From the NCBI RefSeq assembly GCF_001695625.1, contig NZ_MBPN01000037.1, positions 1-45,300 of the forward strand: 45,300 bases of DNA. Direction: 5' to 3'. The notes below the pieces were generated by a model that had not been told where the DNA came from, made no database searches, and worked only from the letters and a program-made list of their open reading frames with translations. Position 1 is the first letter of the stretch. Each line of letters opens with the position of its first letter. Source of the stretch: Pseudomonas defluvii. Its GTDB lineage: Bacteria > Pseudomonadota > Gammaproteobacteria > Pseudomonadales > Pseudomonadaceae. A program made the position numbers and the translations under genes. Shown here one piece after another: positions 1-9,557 of this stretch.

Positions 1-54
1 ATCGCCGATGGTAGTGTGGGGTTTCCCCATGTGAGAGTAGGTCATCGTCAAGAT
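1..54 (+). rRNA. rrf: 5S ribosomal RNA, 3' part only
   Basis: The first 54 bases match the 3' end of gammaproteobacterial 5S rRNA as I know it from Pseudomonas: the GGTAGTGTGGGGTTTCCCCA hairpin region, then GTGAGAGTAGG, then the GTCATCGTCAAGA tail that would pair with the missing 5' end. The window therefore opens at the very end of an rRNA operon. The exact 3' end (53-55) is estimated. A strong hairpin terminator follows within 10 bases. Confidence 0.92.
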
Positions 55-63
55 TAAATTCCG

Positions 64-97
64 AAACCCCTATCTGCACATGCAGGTAGGGGTTTTG
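64..97 (+). terminator. Rho-independent terminator of the rRNA operon
   Basis: Inverted repeat AAACCCCTA ... TAGGGGTTT with an inner TCTGCA/TGCAGG extension and a tiny loop, ending in a short T run (TTTTG). It sits directly after the 5S gene, as expected for the end of an rrn transcript. Confidence 0.85.
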
Positions 98-217
98 TCT
101 TTGTGGCCTGGAAACGTCGCCAGTGATGCCGCCTCCTGTAGTTGCTCCCCCTTTCTTGCCTTTCGCTTGGTACCATTCAGCACATGTTTATGACGCTTTG
201 ATGGCTGGAAGGTTTTT

Positions 218-2428
218 GTGAATGTTATACGTCGCTGGCTACAGCACCCGCATGCTCGTCTAACTGCTCTGGTCGGACTGGTGCTGCTCATGCCGTTGTG
301 CCTGCGTGCAGCGTTAGGTTGGTCTGATGTATTTGGATACCTGTCCGACATGGCCATCGGCAGTCTACTCATTGTGTTGCTGCATCAGCGGCCGTGGTGG
401 TTGGCGCTTCCGGTGTTGCTGGTGTGGAGCCTGTTGACACTGGCTGCTGCCGAGCTGGTCAGTGCAGTGGGGCGGCTGCCTAACATTACAGACCTGCACT
501 ACCTGGTAGATCCTCAGTTCCTGGAGAATTCCACCGGAGGCGGTTTCGCTCAACCCTGGCTTGCTGCCGCGTTGTTGATCGGCCTTACGGTATGGCTCAT
601 CACCCAATGGGCAGCACCTTCGGCGTTGTCCCCTCGTTGGTCTGGCAAAGCCTGGGCTGCACCAGTATTGCTATTGGTTACCCACTGGGGGGGACAGCAC
701 CTGCATGCCTCCGATGCAGACCAATGGCATCTGTTCAATCTGCCGCATCAGCTTTTGGCTGCCAGTGCTGGTGATCTTCAGACGCGAGCGCAAGAGTGGC
801 GGGAGGGCGACGTTACCGAGGTTGCTCCCCAGATGGCAGGGCTTACGCAGTTGGATCTGAATGGTGAAAGGTTGCTGCCAGCCGCGGGGCGCGCACGCAA
901 CGTGCTGATTATCGCGCTGGAAGGTATTCCTGGCGCCTATGTTGGGGTCAATCGTCAGGCGTTGCACAGCCGCTATCAGGAAAACCTGATGCCTAATTTG
1001 ACGCGCTGGTCAGAGCGCGGCATGAACACGCCGGACTATGTGCTGCACAGCCACCAGACGATTCGGGGTCTGTACGCCATGCTGTGCGGTGATTACGACA
1101 AGCTCGACAATGGTACGCCGAAGGGAGTCGAGATGCTGACTCAGAGCGAGCGTAACCAGGCGTGTCTGCCTGCTCAGCTACGCAAGCACGGTTTTGCCAC
1201 GCACTACCTGCAAGGTGCAGGTCTGCGTTTCATGGCTAAAGACAAGATCATGCCGCACATCGGTTTCGAGACTACGCTGGGCCTCGATTGGTTTACCAAC
1301 GCCTCGTACCTGGATTTTCCTTGGGGTAAGGATGACAAGGCGTTTTTCGAGGGCGCACTGGATTACGTTGGGCAGTTACAGAAACAGCCGAAGCCCTGGA
1401 TGCTCACCCTGCTGACCGTTGGTACGCACCAGCCGTACTCCGCGCCCGAGGATTACCTACAGCGTTATGACACACCCAAGCAGGCTGCCGTAGGTTATCT
1501 GGATGATGCGCTTGGGCAGTTCCTCGCGGGCCTGGAGCGCCAAGGCATCTTGAAAGACACACTGGTGGTTATCACCTCGGACGAATCCCACGGTATCGAT
1601 GGGGTGCGGCTGGCTTCATCCTGGGGGTTCAACCTGATGCTGGCACCTGAACAGGAGCAACTGCCCAAGGTGAACACCGGGGTTTATGGGCATGTCGACC
1701 TGAGTGCCTCGATACTCGACTATTTTGCGTTGCCTGTACCGGAGGCCCTGAGTGGTCGTTCGCTGTTTCGAAACTATGAGACGGGTCGCGAGATCATGTC
1801 ATTCACCAATGGCAAGCTTCGTTATCACGATGGCCAGGGGACGTTGACCGAGTGCGATTTTCAACAACGCTGCCGCTACTACGCCAGCCCCGGCTTCATT
1901 GTGGATCGGGTAACCTTACTCGGACAATATGGCGGCCAGCGTGCACGACAGATCGCGGCACGGGCTGCCGCCCTGGATCAGACGCTGCTGCGCACACCAT
2001 TGAACCAGCACTACCAGTTCGGCAGTGCCGCCATCATCCCGCTTAAAGCACAGATCGACGATGATTGGGCAGATAACCTGATCGGTGCCCAGTATCTGGA
2101 AATGCCGAAGGGGTCACATACGCGTGTGCGCCTGACTGTGCGCTCTGCGGACCCACAGCACAACGCCTACATCCTGCTCAAGGCCAAGCAGTTGGAGCAG
2201 GATGTGCCACTGGCGCTGCCTGCGGAAATGCTCGTTACACCGGATCAACCGCTGGAGATGGATTTCAGTTTCTACAACCCGGAACCGCGCAAGGCATTTT
2301 CCTTCCATCTTCTGGGTTACGGGCAGGGGGCTGTTGAGGTGAGCGACTTCAGTGTTGTCACTGAGTCAACGACGCAGCAGGAGGCGCTGGATGAGGTTTC
2401 GGAGGAGAGCATTGCTCAATCCAGCTAG
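218..2428 (+). CDS. LTA synthase family / OpgB-like membrane phosphotransferase (alkaline phosphatase superfamily)
   Basis: 736 aa. The N-terminal ~160 residues are hydrophobic, with about four membrane segments (roughly 15-33, 46-80, 113-132, 146-156). They are followed by a periplasmic sulfatase-fold domain from ~225. Visible motifs are NVLIIALEG (228-236; Glu235 is the expected metal ligand) and HSHQTIRGLYAMLCGD (277-292; Thr281 is the expected nucleophile). VVITSDESHG and GVYGHVDLSASILDYF are the later metal-binding blocks. A beta-rich extension of ~190 residues follows the catalytic domain. The start is GTG with GGAAGG at 207-212. Family members transfer glycerol-phosphate or phosphoethanolamine to extracytoplasmic glycans or lipids; the substrate here is unknown. 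The gene stands alone after the rRNA operon and converges with the lipoprotein gene. Confidence 0.85.
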   Translation: MNVIRRWLQHPHARLTALVGLVLLMPLCLRAALGWSDVFGYLSDMAIGSLLIVLLHQRPWWLALPVLLVWSLLTLAAAELVSAVGRLPNITDLHYLVDPQFLENSTGGGFAQPWLAAALLIGLTVWLITQWAAPSALSPRWSGKAWAAPVLLLVTHWGGQHLHASDADQWHLFNLPHQLLAASAGDLQTRAQEWREGDVTEVAPQMAGLTQLDLNGERLLPAAGRARNVLIIALEGIPGAYVGVNRQALHSRYQENLMPNLTRWSERGMNTPDYVLHSHQTIRGLYAMLCGDYDKLDNGTPKGVEMLTQSERNQACLPAQLRKHGFATHYLQGAGLRFMAKDKIMPHIGFETTLGLDWFTNASYLDFPWGKDDKAFFEGALDYVGQLQKQPKPWMLTLLTVGTHQPYSAPEDYLQRYDTPKQAAVGYLDDALGQFLAGLERQGILKDTLVVITSDESHGIDGVRLASSWGFNLMLAPEQEQLPKVNTGVYGHVDLSASILDYFALPVPEALSGRSLFRNYETGREIMSFTNGKLRYHDGQGTLTECDFQQRCRYYASPGFIVDRVTLLGQYGGQRARQIAARAAALDQTLLRTPLNQHYQFGSAAIIPLKAQIDDDWADNLIGAQYLEMPKGSHTRVRLTVRSADPQHNAYILLKAKQLEQDVPLALPAEMLVTPDQPLEMDFSFYNPEPRKAFSFHLLGYGQGAVEVSDFSVVTESTTQQEALDEVSEESIAQSS

Positions 2429-2478
2429 ACCTTGCCACCTACAGGCAGCAGGTTTGCTTACCTTGTATTACAACCCTA

Positions 2479-3585
2479 TCAGTTAGCCGGCACGGTAATG
2501 ACAGGCGCCTGTGGTGCTACCCCCGTCTCTGCCAACGAGAACAGGACGAGGATAAACAGGAACTCTGATTTGGAACGCATGTCTCGGTCGTCGATCCAGA
2601 ACCAATAGCCGCGATAGGGTACGGCGGTATAGGCATCTGCTGGGCGGGTCGCACTTGAATGGATACGTACCAGTGGCTGGTCCCACAGGCTATTCGGGTC
2701 TGGCTTGGGAGGCGCCGGGTTCGCCCGGCCTTCCTGCAAATGAATCGGCGGTACTTCGGCTGTTGCGGCGAGCTCCACGAATATTTCCGACATGGAGCGG
2801 GTGAGTAACGCTACCTCGGTGTCGTTGCGTTGCACCATGCCGAAGGTCAGTGCCAGCTCAGTCGCATCGGGACGCAAATTCAGGATTTCCCGTACGGCAC
2901 GACTGTCGTTGCTGACTGCGTCGGGGACGCCATGGCTGACAATGATCAGCGTATTTTCTTTGTCGCCAGGCTGGTTGATTCGCATCCCCAAGGCTTCTGA
3001 GCGTTGTATTCGCCTAAGGGTTTCAAGCATCTGATAAAAGCGTGGATCTGCTGCGCGTGCGCGGACGGTGGAGGCCGACCGGTTATATACACCGTTGACC
3101 GCTCGTGTGGTCAGTTGCAATACCCGATCAATGGGGTAGCCCGCCTGGATCAGAGAAAATACTGCGGCAGGGGAAAGGGGTTGCAACAGGTAGCGGGAGA
3201 ACTTCTCCCCTGAGATGGGTGTGTAGCTGATGGTTGGGCGATCGGTATAACGGCCATAGGCACCGATTGCCTGGCTGTTTCCGTCGTTGGGCCATCCGGA
3301 AAACCAATTGGTACCCAGGCTGACCTGGCTCTCCATGGCGCTGGAACTGATGACAGATGACACATCCAGATAGACCGGAGCATCGCCATAGCGCAGCTTG
3401 ACGATGTTGAGCAGCGTCTGCTCCTTCCAGGTCGTGGCCAGTGCACCGCCATAGTCGGTTCGATCACGTTGCACCGAGGCCGGCCCCAGGGTGGTGCACC
3501 CTGCGATGTAGCACGCTGCGGCGAGCAGCGTTGCGATACGGGTGGGGCTCAGTAAGCACTTGATCTTCGGTAGAGAGGGGGGCAT
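2479..3585 (-). CDS. Predicted outer-membrane or periplasmic lipoprotein of unknown function
   Basis: 368 aa. The N-terminus carries a basic stretch, a hydrophobic run and a lipobox ending IAGC, so Cys30 is the likely lipidated residue and residues 31 onward face the periplasm. Beyond this I recognise no characterised domain. The body contains a KLRYGDAPVYLDVSS block (~63-77), a Gly/Ser-rich stretch, and near the C-terminus a hydrophobic segment EFLFILVLFSLAET. The ATG overlaps the stop of the DUF2252 gene by one base (TAATG), with GGAGGAG just upstream inside that gene, so the two are almost certainly translationally coupled. The coupling suggests a joint function that cannot be named from sequence. 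Confidence 0.8.
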   Translation of the reverse strand: MPPSLPKIKCLLSPTRIATLLAAACYIAGCTTLGPASVQRDRTDYGGALATTWKEQTLLNIVKLRYGDAPVYLDVSSVISSSAMESQVSLGTNWFSGWPNDGNSQAIGAYGRYTDRPTISYTPISGEKFSRYLLQPLSPAAVFSLIQAGYPIDRVLQLTTRAVNGVYNRSASTVRARAADPRFYQMLETLRRIQRSEALGMRINQPGDKENTLIIVSHGVPDAVSNDSRAVREILNLRPDATELALTFGMVQRNDTEVALLTRSMSEIFVELAATAEVPPIHLQEGRANPAPPKPDPNSLWDQPLVRIHSSATRPADAYTAVPYRGYWFWIDDRDMRSKSEFLFILVLFSLAETGVAPQAPVITVPAN

Positions 3586-5000
3586 TACTCCTCCTCGACC
3601 AGCGCTTTGATCCGCCCGGATCTTTCTGCCGCCACCAGTGCGGCATGGTCTTTGGCGTTTTGATTGGCATAGGCCATGGCAAATTTGCCGATGGCTTTGT
3701 CGAACTCATCCGACTTGCCCAGATAGCCGCTGATCATTGCGGCATCGCCCGATTTGGCATGTGATCGGGCCAGTGTCATACCGCACAGCTCGGCGTACAT
3801 CTTCAACTGTGCTGCCGTCGCGCGTTCAATAGGTGCCGACATTTTCATGTCCCGCAACTGGCGAACAAAAAAGTGGCGACCTCTTTTACCTTGAGTCCAC
3901 CCCAGAAATATATCGCTGGAAGACTGCATCAAGCGCTGTCCTGTAACCACGCGCTGACCGTTGTTTGCGTAGAGGCTCTTGCCCGCATAAGGTTCAAGGA
4001 CGGAAGGGCTCGCTTCCTTGAACTGCAGGAGCAGCGGGTGGTTTTCCGCAGAAAAGAACAGGCTGACAAAACAGTAGGTACCGACACTGCCAATGCCAAC
4101 GGCTTTGATCGCAATATCTTCCATGCGGTAACGATCGAAAAGCACCCGGCGTTCGTGGGGCAGGGAGATTCTGTAATCCTCCAGTGCCATTTTGACGCTC
4201 TCATCAAAGTCCTTTTCATACACGTGAAACAGTATGGGCGGTTGATCGATCAGGCGTCGCCGTCCACCAACCTCGCCGCTGATGGTCGGATAGAGGTAGT
4301 CGCCGACACGGGTCTTGGCTTTTGCAATCAACTCTTCCCGATTCTTTCTGGTTTTTGAGTTGGGTGACATCTCAAGAATCGTTTGGGCATCGAGACGGTC
4401 ATACCAGACTTCCAGCGGGCTCATTTTTGAACATTCGCGCAGGCGCTCGCGGTAAGCACGAATACATTCAACTGCGCAGGCTTCAGCTTCCTTGGCGCTG
4501 AACTGGTTATCGCGTGCCGCTACCGCAAAGCTGATCGCCAGACGTTTGACATCCCACTCCCATGGCGCAGGAAGTGTTTCGTCGAAGTCGTTGATGTCGA
4601 AAATCAGGTTGCGCTCGGGCGTCGCAAACAGTCCGAAATTCAAGAGATGACAATCGCCACAAGCCTGCACGTGGATGCCGGTACTCGGGGTCATGGCCAG
4701 GTCATGGGCCATCAGGCCGGCCGAACCTCGCAGGAAAGTAAACGCGCTGCGTAGCATGCGCCCATAGCGAATGGGTACCAGGCTGGCAAGTCGGTAGCGG
4801 TTGGAGGCTTCGAGAATGTCGATCGGGTTGCGGTGTTTGCGTGGTGGTTTCCATACCGCATGGCTGGACAGCGGTACTTTCTCACGCAGGCTTTCGCCCT
4901 GGTGAAGGCGTTCTTTGCGTGAGCGGAAGCTGGGCTCCAATACATGGGTTGCCGATTTTTTCGCTGCGCGTTTGGTCGATGATTTCTTGTTGGAAGGCAT
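3585..5000 (-). CDS. DUF2252 family protein (kinase-like fold suspected)
   Basis: 471 aa from the ATG at 5000, chosen because AGGAGT lies 4-5 bases upstream; a start 11 codons earlier has no such site. The N-terminus is very Lys/Arg/Ser-rich. The GDCHLLNFG (115-123) and IFDINDFDE (134-141) pair is characteristic of DUF2252. It resembles the catalytic-loop and metal-binding motifs of aminoglycoside-phosphotransferase/choline-kinase-like enzymes, so ATP-dependent phosphotransfer is plausible but unproven (inference). The protein has no signal peptide, so it is presumed cytoplasmic, while its coupled partner is a lipoprotein. Substrate unknown. Confidence 0.85.
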   Translation of the reverse strand: MPSNKKSSTKRAAKKSATHVLEPSFRSRKERLHQGESLREKVPLSSHAVWKPPRKHRNPIDILEASNRYRLASLVPIRYGRMLRSAFTFLRGSAGLMAHDLAMTPSTGIHVQACGDCHLLNFGLFATPERNLIFDINDFDETLPAPWEWDVKRLAISFAVAARDNQFSAKEAEACAVECIRAYRERLRECSKMSPLEVWYDRLDAQTILEMSPNSKTRKNREELIAKAKTRVGDYLYPTISGEVGGRRRLIDQPPILFHVYEKDFDESVKMALEDYRISLPHERRVLFDRYRMEDIAIKAVGIGSVGTYCFVSLFFSAENHPLLLQFKEASPSVLEPYAGKSLYANNGQRVVTGQRLMQSSSDIFLGWTQGKRGRHFFVRQLRDMKMSAPIERATAAQLKMYAELCGMTLARSHAKSGDAAMISGYLGKSDEFDKAIGKFAMAYANQNAKDHAALVAAERSGRIKALVEEE

Positions 5001-5307
5001 TTTTACTCCTGTGCGCAACACTCTTGAACTCACCTGTCAGCCTGGCTCGTTACCCCTGAATCAACCTTTCTGTATGGTAAGTGCGGCATTGTGTGGAGCC
5101 GTTTGGGGGGCGCCTCACTCAAGCGTAGCAGCTTGGATCGGGTGCGTAGGATGCGCATCGGTGCGTGCGCACTGCACCTGTTTTCCATGTTGCCCTGCTG
5201 TCACCGTGTTCGTGCAGAACCTGTTTGAAAAGCTAAAATCACGGTGCCATGCGGTTGTATGGATCAGTTGCAAGGGGCAGAAGGTTTGCCATTCTTGGGG
5301 CATCACT
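5001..5307. other. Intergenic region between divergent DUF2252 and potassium-channel genes
   Basis: About 307 bases that should hold the promoters of both flanking genes. Besides the AGGAGT ribosome site of the leftward gene (5005-5010) I see only a possible -10 (TAAAAT, 5234-5239) for the rightward gene, with no convincing -35. An open frame runs through it in phase with the channel, but it lacks a membrane-protein character and a good start, so I treat it as non-coding. Confidence 0.5.
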
Positions 5308-5730
5308 ATGTTGCACAACATGCTGACAGGCTTACCGGTAATGCTGTTGTGCCTGATTCTGCAGGCACTTTTTGTTGTGCTCACGCTACGCCTTTACCTG
5401 CGCCTGCGGCCGCAGAGTGGCAAAATCGGCCCTGTGACCAGCATCGTGTTGTTGTCGCTGGTGATGTTGCTGATGCTGTTTGGCAACTTTATCCAGATGG
5501 CCCTGTGGGCCGTGCTGTATCTGCTGCTAGGCGAGTTCGCCGACTTTTCTACAGCGGTTTATTTCTCTGGTGTGACCTTTTCCACGGTCGGTTATGGCGA
5601 TGTGGTGTTGTCAGAACATTGGCGCCTGCTCAGCCCACTGGAGGCTGGTAACGGCATCCTGATGTTTGGTGTCTCGACGGCAATGATGACCGCCACACTG
5701 GCAGACATTATCAAGCGCCATAACCGTTGA
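5308..5730 (+). CDS. Two-transmembrane potassium channel family protein (Ion_trans_2)
   Basis: 140 aa from ATG 5308. There are three hydrophobic segments: an N-terminal signal-like helix (~8-30), a first helix (~43-75) and a second helix after the pore (~113-135). The selectivity filter TVGYGD (93-98) is intact, preceded by a pore-helix sequence AVYFSGVTFS. There is no RCK, cyclic-nucleotide or voltage-sensor domain, so the protein is a bare pore module that would tetramerise in the inner membrane to conduct K+. The Shine-Dalgarno is weak (GGGG, 7 bases upstream). An ATG four codons later is an alternative start. Confidence 0.8.
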   Translation: MLHNMLTGLPVMLLCLILQALFVVLTLRLYLRLRPQSGKIGPVTSIVLLSLVMLLMLFGNFIQMALWAVLYLLLGEFADFSTAVYFSGVTFSTVGYGDVVLSEHWRLLSPLEAGNGILMFGVSTAMMTATLADIIKRHNR

Positions 5731-5798
5731 TCCTGTACCCGCGTCGGTACTGTGCTTTAGTCTATTCAGTTCAGTGGATCAAGCGGTAAACAGGGGGA

Positions 5799-6809
5799 AT
5801 GGCGGTGAGTCATGAATCCACACACACGAAGTTAGTGCCGGGCGAATTTGCTGAAGAGCAACTGAACACGCTGCTGGATCTGATCAGCGATGGTATCTGG
5901 GACTGGAATGCCAACACCGGTCATGTCTACCGCAACCCGGGTTGGTACCGGATGCTTGGCCATCCCAGCCATTCGCTGGACAACACGGTGTTCACCTGGG
6001 AACGTCTCATTCACCCGGAGGACTATCCACGGGTGATGGCGCATTTTGAGGCCTACCTGAACCAGCAGGTCGATGAGTACCGCATTGAGTACCGTTGTCG
6101 TCGTCGGGATGGCAGCTACCTGTGGGTCGAAGACCGCGGCCATGTGATCGCACGTAACGCTGACGGCTCGGTTGCGCGGATGCTTGGCGCCCATCGCGAT
6201 ATCGACGATCGCAAGCGCTTGGTGCAGCAACTCGAACAGAAGAATCACTCACTGGAAGCCCTGGTTGCTGCGCGAACCCGTGAGTTGTCCTGGGTCAATG
6301 AGCAACTGCAGCGCCAGCTCGAAGATAATCGCGTTCTGGCCGAGCGCGACGCGCTGACGCTGGTTGCCAACCGTTATCGCCTGGAAAAGGTGCTGCGCCA
6401 AGAGTGTGAGCGCTCTCGACGGTTTCGCCAGCCGCTTTCATTGGTCGTCATCGATCTGGATGACTTCAAGCTGATCAATGACCGATATGGCCATGTCCGA
6501 GGCGACCGGGTACTCCTTCAGGTGGTCGAGTGCATCAAGACCTGTTTGCGCTCACAGGACCTGCTCGCGCGTTGGGGCGGCGATGAGTTCATGATTGTCA
6601 TGCCTCACAGCACGCAAGCGCTTGCCCGTGAGCGGGCGGAGTGCATCCTGCAGCAATTGAGTCAGCTTCCCGCTGTGGGGGAGTATCGATTGACTGCCAG
6701 TTTCGGTGTGGCTGAATGGGCGAATGAAGAACTGCCAGAGCAATTGGTCAACCGCGCCGATCAAGCGTTGTACAGTGCCAAAGCTGCAGGTAAGAACCGG
6801 GTCGGTTGA
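5799..6809 (+). CDS. PAS-GGDEF diguanylate cyclase
   Basis: 336 aa, cytoplasmic (no membrane segment). A PAS_3-type domain occupies ~20-138 (WDWNANTGHVYRNP; RRDGSYLWVEDRGHV; HRDIDDRK), then a coiled coil (~140-180), then a GGDEF domain. The catalytic motif GGDEF is at 260-264, and an inhibitory I-site RSQD (251-254) lies exactly five residues before it, so both catalysis and product inhibition by c-di-GMP look intact. It should make c-di-GMP from two GTP in response to a PAS-sensed cue. The gene occupies the position of the PAS-GGDEF gene next to lpdV in P. putida. GGGGGA directly abuts the ATG but is better spaced for GTG 5805, so the start may be two codons later. Confidence 0.92.
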   Translation: MAVSHESTHTKLVPGEFAEEQLNTLLDLISDGIWDWNANTGHVYRNPGWYRMLGHPSHSLDNTVFTWERLIHPEDYPRVMAHFEAYLNQQVDEYRIEYRCRRRDGSYLWVEDRGHVIARNADGSVARMLGAHRDIDDRKRLVQQLEQKNHSLEALVAARTRELSWVNEQLQRQLEDNRVLAERDALTLVANRYRLEKVLRQECERSRRFRQPLSLVVIDLDDFKLINDRYGHVRGDRVLLQVVECIKTCLRSQDLLARWGGDEFMIVMPHSTQALARERAECILQQLSQLPAVGEYRLTASFGVAEWANEELPEQLVNRADQALYSAKAAGKNRVG

Positions 6810-6832
6810 GCCTGCCGGTATCTGGAACGTAA

Positions 6833-6856
6833 AACGCCCACCTTGCGGTGGGCGTT
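6833..6856. terminator. Bidirectional terminator between the GGDEF gene and lpdV
   Basis: Perfect 10-bp stem AACGCCCACC / GGTGGGCGTT with a TTGC loop, flanked by AA and TT on either side, between two convergent genes. It can serve both, although the T runs are short. Confidence 0.75.
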
Positions 6857-6879
6857 AACACGTGTGACGCAGTGCTGGG

Positions 6880-8271
6880 TTACAAATGCAGAGCGTGCCC
6901 CAGTGCGCGCAATGCTGCTTCCTGTACGGCTTCACCCAAGGTCGGGTGTGCGTGAATGGTGCCAGCGACATCTTCAAGGCAGGCGCCCATCTCCAGTGAC
7001 TGCGCGAAGGCTGTGGACAGCTCCGAAACGCCCACGCCCACCGCTTGCCAGCCAAGAATCAGGTGGTTGTCGCGGCGCGCAACCACGCGTACGAAGCCAC
7101 TTTTCGATTCCAGGGTCATGGCGCGACCGTTGGCTGCGAAGGGGAATTGCGCAACGATGCAGTCCAGACCTTCCTGTTGCACGTTCTCAGGCGTTTTGCC
7201 GACCACTACCAGCTCCGGATCGGTGAAACACACGGCGGCAATGGCTACCGGCGCGAAGCGGCGTTGCTTGCCTGCAATCAGTTCGGCAACCATTTCACCT
7301 TGTGCCATTGCGCGGTGTGCGAGCATCGGCTCACCGCTCAGGTCGCCGATCGCCCAGACATTGCGCATGCTGGTTTGGCAATGTGCATCGATGGCAATGG
7401 CGCTGCCGTTCATTTTCAGGTCGAGGGACTCCAGATTGAAGCCCTGAGTCCGTGGACGGCGACCAACAGCCACCAGTACCTGATCGGTAGCCAATGACAG
7501 TGGCTCGCCGGCCGGGTCGCGCACATTAAGGCTTTGCGTGGCAGCATCAAAGCCTTCGACGCTGTGCTTGAGGTACAGGGTAATACCGAGCTTTTTCAGC
7601 GAGTCGGCTACCGGCTGTGTGAGCTCGCTGTCGTAGGTGGGCAGGATCCGCTCACGGGCTTCGACCACGCTGACCTCGACGCCCAGTTTGCGGTAAGCAA
7701 TACCCAGCTCAAGGCCAATGTAGCCGGCCCCGACGACAGTCAGGCGCTTGGGCAGATGACTGGGCGCCAAGGCTTCGGTGGACGAAACAATCGGGCCGCC
7801 CAACGGCAGCATGGGCAGTTCGACGCTGCTGGAACCGGTGGCGAGCAGCAGGTGCTCGCACTGGACGCGCAGGTCCTGGCCATCAACCTCGACCGTTTTG
7901 CCGTCAAGGATGCGCGCCCAGCCGTGGATCACCTTCACGCCGTGCTTTTTCAGCAGGGCAGCGACCCCGCTGGTCAGGCGATCGACGATACCGTCTTTCC
8001 AGGCAACGCTTTGCGTAATGTCCAGAGTCGGCGGTGTGACATGGATACCCAGTGCTGAGTGCTGGCTGTGGGCGTGGGTCTGGTGGAACTGCTCGGCGAC
8101 ATGGATCAGCGCCTTGGACGGAATGCAGCCGATGTTCAGGCAGGTTCCGCCCAGTGCCTGACCTTCGATCAGTACGGTCGGGATGCCCAGCTGGCCGGCA
8201 CGAATCGCCGCCACATAGCCGCCGGGGCCGCCACCAATGATCAGCAGTGTGGTGTTCAGGGTCTGTTGCAT
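6880..8271 (-). CDS. lpdV: Branched-chain keto acid dehydrogenase E3, dihydrolipoamide dehydrogenase
   Basis: 463 aa from ATG 8271, preferred over GTG 8277 because GGAG lies five bases upstream. It is a flavoprotein that reoxidises the dihydrolipoyl arm of E2 with NAD+. Seen: an N-terminal FAD-binding GGGPGG (13-18), redox-active disulfide in [13 protein letters not shown] (Cys44, Cys49), a second nucleotide-binding [12 protein letters not shown], and the C-terminal dimerisation domain with the catalytic HPTLGE His-Glu pair. It is the last gene of the bkd operon, two bases after the bkdB stop. The protein matches LpdV of P. putida in sequence as I recall it, and the operon context makes it the branched-chain-specific E3 rather than the general Lpd. 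Confidence 0.95.
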   Translation of the reverse strand: MQQTLNTTLLIIGGGPGGYVAAIRAGQLGIPTVLIEGQALGGTCLNIGCIPSKALIHVAEQFHQTHAHSQHSALGIHVTPPTLDITQSVAWKDGIVDRLTSGVAALLKKHGVKVIHGWARILDGKTVEVDGQDLRVQCEHLLLATGSSSVELPMLPLGGPIVSSTEALAPSHLPKRLTVVGAGYIGLELGIAYRKLGVEVSVVEARERILPTYDSELTQPVADSLKKLGITLYLKHSVEGFDAATQSLNVRDPAGEPLSLATDQVLVAVGRRPRTQGFNLESLDLKMNGSAIAIDAHCQTSMRNVWAIGDLSGEPMLAHRAMAQGEMVAELIAGKQRRFAPVAIAAVCFTDPELVVVGKTPENVQQEGLDCIVAQFPFAANGRAMTLESKSGFVRVVARRDNHLILGWQAVGVGVSELSTAFAQSLEMGACLEDVAGTIHAHPTLGEAVQEAALRALGHALHL

Positions 8272-8273
8272 GA

Positions 8274-9557
8274 TCACTCCACAAACAGGCTGGCGGGTTG
8301 TTCGAGCAGGCCACGAATGGCCTGAATGAAGAGCGCTGCGTCCATGCCGTCGACCACCCGGTGATCGAACGAGCTGGAGAGGTTCATCATTTTGCGCACA
8401 ACGATTTGGCCTTTGACGACCATGGGGCGTTCGACAATGCGGTTGACACCGACAATGGCCACCTCTGGGGTGTTGACCACCGGGGTGCTGACGATCCCGC
8501 CTAATGCGCCGAGGCTGGTCAGGGTGATGGTCGAGCCGGAAAGCTCCTCACGGCTGGCCCTGTTGGTGCGCGCAGCGGTAGCCAGCCGAACGATTTCGCT
8601 GGCATTGGTCCACAGGCTGCCGGCTTCTGCGTGGCGTAACACCGGCACCATCAGGCCGTTGTCGCCTTGGGTCGCGATGCCGACATGCACGGCGCCATGG
8701 CGGGTAATGACCTGTGCTTCATCGTCGTAGTGGGCATTGATTTGCGGGAAATCACGCAAGGCCACGACCATGGCGCGGACCAGGAACGGCAGCAGAGTCA
8801 GTTTGCCGCGGCTGTCGCCCCATTTTTCATTGAGATGGACGCGCAGTTCCTCCAGCGCTGTGACGTCGATTTCCTCGACGTAGCTGAAGTGTGCTACCCG
8901 ACGCTTGGCATCCTGCATGCGCTGGGCGATCTTGCGGCGCAGCCCGATCACCGGAATTTGTTCGGCGTCGGTGCGCTTGGCATAGCCGCCAGGTACGGAG
9001 GCGGGCGTTGTGGTCGGCTGCGCCAAAAACGCATCCAGGTCTTCATGCAGGATACGTCCGGCAGGGCCACTGCCCTGAACGTAGCGCAGCTCGATACCGG
9101 CATCCAGCGCGCGTTTGCGTACGGCGGGTGATGCGAGTGGCCGCTCGTTGGCCTCACGCGCAACAAACGGCGCCGGTTCGTACGATGCCGCTGTAGCAGT
9201 CGGGGCTTTGGGAGCTGTAGCTGCTGCTTCAGGGGCAGGGGCTGGCACCGCCGGGGCCACGGTTGCCTGGGGCGCCGCAGCAGGTGCCGAAGTGGCTTCT
9301 TGCAGGTTGCCGGCCCCCTCGACTTCGATGCGTATCAGCTCGCTGCCCACGGCCATGACTTCACCGGGCTGACCGCCAAGGGCCAGCACCTTGCCGCTGA
9401 CAGGGGAGGGAATCTCCACTGTCGCCTTGTCAGTCATGACGTCAGCGACGACCTGATCTTCGGTGATGGTGTCGCCGACTTTGACGAACCACTCCACCAG
9501 CTCAACTTGTGCGATGCCTTCGCCGATGTCCGGCATCTTGATGACGTGCGTGCCCAT
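8274..9557 (-). CDS. bkdB: Branched-chain keto acid dehydrogenase E2, lipoamide acyltransferase
   Basis: 427 aa. A lipoyl domain occupies 1-80, with the lipoylated lysine in MTDKATVEI (Lys44). An Ala/Pro-rich flexible linker follows (~88-130), then a peripheral subunit-binding domain (~142-180, ending [15 protein letters not shown]), a second linker, and the catalytic acyltransferase domain with [10 protein letters not shown] (His399, Asp403). It accepts the branched acyl group from E1 and passes it to CoA, forming isobutyryl-, isovaleryl- or 2-methylbutyryl-CoA. The ATG directly follows the bkdA2 stop (TGAATG), with GGAGG upstream, so translation is coupled. Confidence 0.96.
   Translation of the reverse strand: MGTHVIKMPDIGEGIAQVELVEWFVKVGDTITEDQVVADVMTDKATVEIPSPVSGKVLALGGQPGEVMAVGSELIRIEVEGAGNLQEATSAPAAAPQATVAPAVPAPAPEAAATAPKAPTATAASYEPAPFVAREANERPLASPAVRKRALDAGIELRYVQGSGPAGRILHEDLDAFLAQPTTTPASVPGGYAKRTDAEQIPVIGLRRKIAQRMQDAKRRVAHFSYVEEIDVTALEELRVHLNEKWGDSRGKLTLLPFLVRAMVVALRDFPQINAHYDDEAQVITRHGAVHVGIATQGDNGLMVPVLRHAEAGSLWTNASEIVRLATAARTNRASREELSGSTITLTSLGALGGIVSTPVVNTPEVAIVGVNRIVERPMVVKGQIVVRKMMNLSSSFDHRVVDGMDAALFIQAIRGLLEQPASLFVE

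Noticed and set aside
4915..5307. Upstream extension of the potassium-channel frame
   Set aside because: Overlaps the DUF2252 gene, lacks a ribosome site and is not membrane-like; the ATG at 5308 starts at the first hydrophobic helix region.
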